Below, piece by piece: positions 58,434 through 64,000 of a stretch of DNA of 64,000 bases. The DNA lies in the NCBI GenBank assembly GCA_012295275.1, contig CM022676.1, positions 15,390,622 to 15,454,621 on the forward strand. The letters are read 5' to 3'. The notes under the pieces were generated by a model, which saw nothing but the letters and a program-made list of their open reading frames with translations, searched no databases and was not told the DNA's origin. The DNA comes from Chrysomallon squamiferum (taxonomy: Eukaryota; Mollusca; Gastropoda; Neomphalida; Peltospiridae). The translations under genes and the position numbers were made by a program. Each line of letters opens with the position of its first letter. Position 1 is the stretch's first letter.

Positions 58434-60157
58434 ATATGCCTAAATATATACATTATATACCTCACCATACAAGTAAAATAAGGAATTTTCACAGACTATC
58501 CCTTATTTGTCAAGTTTCGAAATGTACATAAATAACACAAACAGAAACAGACACGCACACAGAATAACACATTTTGGTACTGAACAATTATTTTCTATTT
58601 TGGGAAATAGAACATTGACTCCTAATTATAATTATAGATCTTTTAATCCTGATTTCAGTGAGTTAAATTGTTCCAAAGTTAAAATTTGTTAATACGTAAT
58701 TGTTTCATGCCGTCCGCGCAAAACTGCAAATCTAAGACATTTTTAGTTTTGAGGGCCCGTTCTGAAGCTAGGTTGTTTCTTACAAATCTTGTCTCGTAAT
58801 ATGTCAAACATTTTCAAAATATTCAATCTGATATTTTAATGACGTTGCTAAGTACATTTGCATTGATAGGTCAAGCCAAAATTGATAAAACCATTCATGT
58901 ACATTAGATAAGCAATTGCATTACTTCATTTCTGCTTGTATGATAAACACAGTATTTATACGAAATTATTCAGAGTGAAAATATAGAGATTTGTGAAATA
59001 TATTTAGAAATGGTAGATTATAAAATCTCAGATATTAACGTTTTAGTTGTGTTAACGGTTTTATTTAACAAGTTCCAGTTTTCTTAAGCATCATGTTACT
59101 ATTTTAGTGCTAGTAAAGTCTAAAATGTATTAAACATGATCAGTATCCTTTCCTCCTGACAGCCGGACTCAAAACACTTTACAATGTGAGTATCTTAACA
59201 AAACACGGACAGAAACTGGATGGATAATGAATTACAATATAATAATAGTAATTACAGAAGTGACAAGTATGTTATGTCAAAGAAAATGGAACACAAGTTG
59301 AATTTCGTTTGGATAAGGTTTAAAAAGTGATTTTTGAAATGATGTTTTTGAACATGTTTGAATGTGTTGAGGACTTTATAAAACAAACGTCAAAACAAAA
59401 AGGAGACTGAAAAAGGAAGTTTTAACTGAGTGACTTACTAATTCATTATTTATTATGTATGCAGTATGTTTCTAACCAATTCTGAAAACTGCTTTAGCGG
59501 TTCGTCATCGCCTAAACAAAGCTCTAATTATTGACTTATATCAGCAAGTAAAGGCAGTGTATTTACTTATTGTAATTATTAACTCTTTGCTCTGTACTGT
59601 CCTATGTCATTAATAGAGACTATACAATCTTAAGGTCATATGCATATACACATTATTGCTTTGATAAAATAATATGAACTTAGTATGTTGATAAGAAATA
59701 TGTTTACTGAAATACAATTTCATAAATAAATTTTAACGTGAAAAAAACTAAAATTATGATGATATTATTTATCTTCGTCACAACTATAGACATAACAGCA
59801 TTGTTGAGAAGTTATATATATATTAAATTGCATGAACAATAGTAAGTACTTTACAGCTGTTTCCTTTCTAAAACAATGCAGCTTGTTGAGAAACGTCATT
59901 AGACCCACTTCCTTGTTCTAGGAAAGCTTTGTAGAAATTTCATTGGCTGCTCTAAGAGGAAGAAGACATCATTGCAGATAGGGAAGACAATTCAAGAAGT
60001 TCGCTTTGAAGTAGTTCGTTATTTTGTTTTTCTTACTGCATTTATTTGTTAGTCATTATTACGACTTGATGTTTGATATTATTATTGATATTCACATTGT
60101 TATTGTTATTATAATTATAATTATTATTATTATTATTACTACTACTATTGTTATTGC

Positions 60158-60191
<34 letters not shown>

Positions 60192-60690
60192 GTTGTTGTT
60201 GTTGTTATTGTTGTTGTTATTATTATTATTATTTCAGATCTTCCACTAGAATCATTCAGACATGCGGATAGACATTTGTATTTTCTGTTTTTTTTATATA
60301 AATATTTTCATTGTGCACTCGAGTACTGGTAAGATAAATTTAAACTAATGTTACACGTTTCTTCTTCTTTTCCTTTTCCTTCTTCCTCTTCTTCTTCGTT
60401 CTATTCTTGTTCTTCTTTCTCTTCTTCTTAATATTATTGTTTAGTAAGTATATATTTATTGAAATAACTGTGATTAACATCAAACTGATGTGGAAAATAC
60501 TGGTTACTGATAGCTATAACAATGCTAGAGATTTAGCGACATCTTACGTAATTTTTCTTTTATTACCGAATAATTTGTCATGTAACATACCTAAAATAGA
60601 AAAAAACAAAAATGTGTTTGTTGTATACTTCTTTTCATTCTAAACAATTATAGTATTCTAATTCGCTGATAATATATGAACATGTTATTA
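56809..60690. other. Region upstream of the second SRCR gene, no exon recognised
   Basis: Holds (AAT)n at 57070-57137, (AAT)n at 58019-58070, (CA)n at 58383-58430 and TTA/TTG runs at 60110-60235. I did not find a signal-peptide exon or a copy of the small Cys module. Confidence 0.4.
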
Positions 60691-60696
60691 TTTAAG

Positions 60697-60841
60697 TACA
60701 AGTACGATTAGTGAATGGAAAAGGAATACCAACACAAGGTCGAGTTGAGATTCAAGTAAACGGGACGTGGGGAACAATTTGTAGAAGTAGTTTTGACACA
60801 AGAGATGCTGGTGTTCTCTGTTCAATGATGGGATTTTGTCG
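60697..60841 (+). CDS. Second gene: SRCR domain A3, first exon
   Basis: 145 nt, [43 protein letters not shown]. Very similar to A1 and A2. It keeps the Cys lost in A2 and has one extra Cys (FCR instead of FSR). The acceptor is tttaag, weaker than the tttcag of A1 and A2. Confidence 0.8.
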
Positions 60842-61505
60842 GTAAAAGTTGATTTTTCGTGATATACGGTTTTACCAAAGATTTTAACTACTATTACTAG
60901 TACTACTAGAATATTTTATATACATAATAATTAATACCATTTTATTACAATGAAATCATCATCATCATCATCAACAAAACAATTATTATTATTATTATTA
61001 TTATTATAATAATATTACTTTAATCTACCAAGTAATACATATTATCCTATAACTGCTGAGATTTCTCTGTAAACTTACTTGTTAGTTACAGAAAATGACC
61101 TTTTAATGTAAATACTACTCTTTGAACAACACAATGATCACACATTCAGCTATCTTTGATATATCCAGATATACTATTACAATGAGAAGAAGCAGTTTAT
61201 TGTCTGTTACTTTATAAAATTTGTGTATAATATATTGGAAAACACTTTTTATTGAAGTAAAAGATCGTTGATGGATTCTATATTTTTGTTTTTGGACTGT
61301 TACAAACATGGAATACAAACTTCCTTATTCATTCGTTTGACTTAAAACAAATAATAGTTCAATCGCGAACTGAATAAAATAGGGCCCGCCATTCATTGTT
61401 CTCATGTGATAACTCATTTTATTAAACCTGTTAACTTTGTTATGTTATATAAATTATTAGTTGTTTATCATTTGTGTCCTTCTTTTCTTTTGCTATATAT
61501 CTCAG

Positions 61506-61681
61506 TAAGGCAGCTGAGGTCATTGTTGGTTATCCTCCATACTTTGGAGAAGGTTCTGGCCCAGTATGGTTAAATTATCTTCAGTGTAAAGGAAATGAGA
61601 GATCTGTGGAACAGTGTAGATTTTCTGGTTGGAGAACCAATTACTGTAGTCACAGAAGAGATGTTGGGATACGCTGTCAAG
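61506..61681 (+). CDS. Second gene: SRCR domain A3, second exon
   Basis: 176 nt with PPYFGEGSGPVWLNYLQC, VEQC, TNYCSHRRDVGIRC. All four expected cysteines are present. Confidence 0.85.
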
Positions 61682-62375
61682 GTTTGCTACACAGAAATCT
61701 AATATTTGTTGTCTTTTTTTCATTGTAATAGAGGATAGAATTTTAATGAAATGAAACATAACCCTAACCTTAAGAAAAATATCAATGTTTAGTTAATAAC
61801 AATTTATTTGTCCTACAATATAATGTTCAACCATTTTTTTTTTTTTTTTATATCAAGAAAATTACTTTTACCTATATGTCTTAATTTGAAAAAAATAATA
61901 AAAAATAATAATAATAATATTGTTCATAGTCTCATAATTTCTATTTTCTTTAACATCTTGAATCAAACATTTCTTGATTTTCTTTTTCGTTGTTCATTGT
62001 TGTTGTTCGCTGTTGCTGTTTGTTTGTCTTTTTAATTATTATTGTTGCTATTACATCATCGTTAATTTTATTGACAAAACAGTATTCGAAATTAGTATAA
62101 ATATAGACCAAAATATTTTTTATAATCACCACAGTCACAGAGTACTTTTTTTTTTTTTTTCACACATTAACTTATTGTGAAGGTTTTAAATAAAGAGCCT
62201 AATAGGAAAAGAACAAATGCAAGCTATGATACATTTATTATTATAATTAGGATTTTAAAATAAATCGCTATCACTACGTGTCAGCAAAATATTGAAAGAA
62301 TCCTGTGATGTGTATATCTAATATTTCCTGCCATTTTGTAAACACTCGATTCAAATATTTTGTCCTTAATTTCAG

Positions 62376-62520
62376 TTTCTATCAGACTAGTCCATGGAGG
62401 AGGTATTCCAACACAGGGTCGAGTTGAGATCAAACTTAACGATACATGGGGAACTGTCTGTGGTGACAAATTTGACGACAAAGATGCAGGCTTTATCTGT
62501 ACACTTTTAGGATTCAGTCA
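62376..62520 (+). CDS. Second gene: SRCR domain B3, first exon
   Basis: 145 nt, [44 protein letters not shown]. Confidence 0.85.
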
Positions 62521-62701
62521 GTAAGAATGTTTTACCTTAATGAAACTGATTAATCTATAAAATATATTAACTTTGGTATCTTCGGCATACAAAGTAAATT
62601 AAAATTGGAATTTAAGGTTTGTGTTTGAAATTGCCCCGTAGTAAAACTTTAATAATATATCTACTAACAATGTTCAGACAACTCAGTTTTATAAATCCTA
62701 G

Positions 62702-62877
62702 ATTTAACGCAAAGACGTATAAGAATGCTCACTTTGGAGAAGGAACAGGACCAGTGTGGGTTGATGATGTTAACTGTGTTAAAGATGAATATGGAGTGAA
62801 TCACTGTTCTTTCTATGACTGGGGTAACACAAACTGTAGTCATAAACAGGATTTGGGAATCAGATGTTCACCACAGG
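62702..62877 (+). CDS. Second gene: SRCR domain B3, second exon
   Basis: 176 nt with FGEGTGPVWVDDVNC, VNHC, NTNCSHKQDLGIRC, SPQG. Confidence 0.85.
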
Positions 62878-63082
62878 GTATGTCATTTTTCATAATAGTG
62901 TTCTTTCAGTGTTCAAAACACATGGGTTATTTTAAAGTCTACTTTGATTAAAAACCAAATGACTGTTAATCTCTCTCTTTCTTCGTATTTCTGGCTGTCT
63001 GTTTTTCTGTATGTATCTCTCTCTCTCATGTACATCTCTCAGAGGATATCTATATTTTATTTATAATTATTGGTTCTGTATT

Positions 63083-63136
63083 TCTCTCTCTCTCTCTCTT
63101 TCTACTCTCTCTCTTTTTTGAATTGAATTTTCTCTC

Positions 63137-63231
<95 letters not shown>

Positions 63232-63244
63232 CTCTATCTGTGTG

Positions 63245-63300
<56 letters not shown>

Positions 63301-63301
63301 G
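63083..63301 (+). repeat. (CT)n microsatellite between SRCR B3 and C3
   Basis: Long CT run with GT interruptions, at the same place as the CT runs after B1 and B2. Confidence 0.95.
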
Positions 63302-63965
63302 CTGTGTGTATTTCTGTAAATATTGTGTGTAACTGTTTATAAAGGCAAATAAAAGACGGCTATGGCAACGATTCTGAGATTGTGGAAACTTTGCTAACGG
63401 TTTCTGTATCATGCTCCCCTTGGCAGTTTTGTAATATAGATAAGGGAAAAAAAGAACTATTCGTGTGTATTATCTATATTAGAAACAATTTTTTATTTTT
63501 GTCAAATGTATAGCTATTTATAAATATCAATGTGAAACAACTGCAATTTATTTATTAGTGACTATTTATCTGATCATGGCAGACACATACAGTGCTAATA
63601 TTAATTAACTTGGTCTGCAAGAAGAAAACTAATTTCGATTCGCACGAAATAAAATTTTGGAAAGACATTCCATTCTTTGGTCGGATGGTAAATGTACGAA
63701 CCTACCGTTTCTCGCGGCCAGTTATAAACACGAATGTAAGTGTTCTCATATGTATTTGAATATTTTTGTTTTCCTGTATGTGTAAATAGAACTACATATA
63801 CACACCAATACACATACGTAGAGAGACAGAGACAGACAGAGAAACTGATATACTGATAGACAAATATTCGCATGATTGTGCAAAAACTTCAATTCAGGTA
63901 GTGCATATTTATTTTATGAAGATATTCACAAACTATCTTTCAATCGTTTCTTGAACTGATTTCAG

Positions 63966-64000
63966 TTTCTGTTCGACTGGTGAATGGAGGAGGAATTGCA
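63966..64000 (+). CDS. Second gene: SRCR domain C3, first exon (cut by window edge)
   Basis: After a gatttcag acceptor the frame reads SVRLVNGGGIA, matching the start of C1 (SVRLVNGGGTA). The exon continues beyond the window. Confidence 0.75.

Overview
The window is AT-rich metazoan nuclear DNA with split genes, GT-AG introns and very many microsatellites of (ATT)n, (CT)n, (CA)n and (AT)n. The clustered SRCR-domain exons, the mixture of decayed Ty3/Gypsy, Tigger/pogo and LINE remnants and the repeat style suggest an invertebrate, most likely a lophotrochozoan such as a mollusc. The taxon is an inference; no single sequence here proves it. Almost all long open frames are translated microsatellites.

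The main content is one large plus-strand receptor gene that I assembled by hand from splice sites and reading phase. A TATA box (2443) precedes a signal-peptide exon (2512-2569). A small cysteine-containing exon follows (10597-10734), then five SRCR domains between 13272 and 27631, each built from a 145-nt exon plus a 176-nt exon. After a 13 kb intron come two Ig-like exons (40875-41225 and 41515-41847), a threonine-rich stalk exon (43164-43277), an FN3 exon (44021-44320), a transmembrane exon (45158-45265) and short cytoplasmic exons with tyrosine motifs ending at a TGA at 47769-47771. All domain boundaries are phase 1, so modules can be duplicated or skipped without breaking frame. The predicted product is a type I membrane protein of roughly 1050 residues, resembling innate immune scavenger-type receptors.

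The locus has grown by duplication at several scales. SRCR domains occur in an A-B-C order (13-17 kb), then A-B with C missing (24.8-27.6 kb), then A-B-C again in a second, downstream gene that runs off the right edge (60.7-64 kb). The last two cytoplasmic exons are duplicated within a 2.7 kb tandem repeat (about 47.0-52.5 kb). A composite cassette holding the promoter and leader exon is repeated, in decaying form, at about 4.7, 9.6, 29.8 and 35 kb. Exon 2 has a broken copy at 7.1 kb and the FN3 exon a truncated copy at 43.8 kb.

Mobile DNA: a solo LTR with a short target duplication (19831-20506); an internally deleted Ty3/Gypsy remnant whose surviving pieces lie in the order gag, integrase C-terminus, RNase H end (22.1-23.8 kb), as in Gmr1-type elements; a decayed LINE end on the minus strand (53.7-54.1 kb); and a Tigger/pogo-like transposase remnant on the minus strand (56.2-56.8 kb). 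I saw no convincing tRNA, rRNA or CRISPR sequence.
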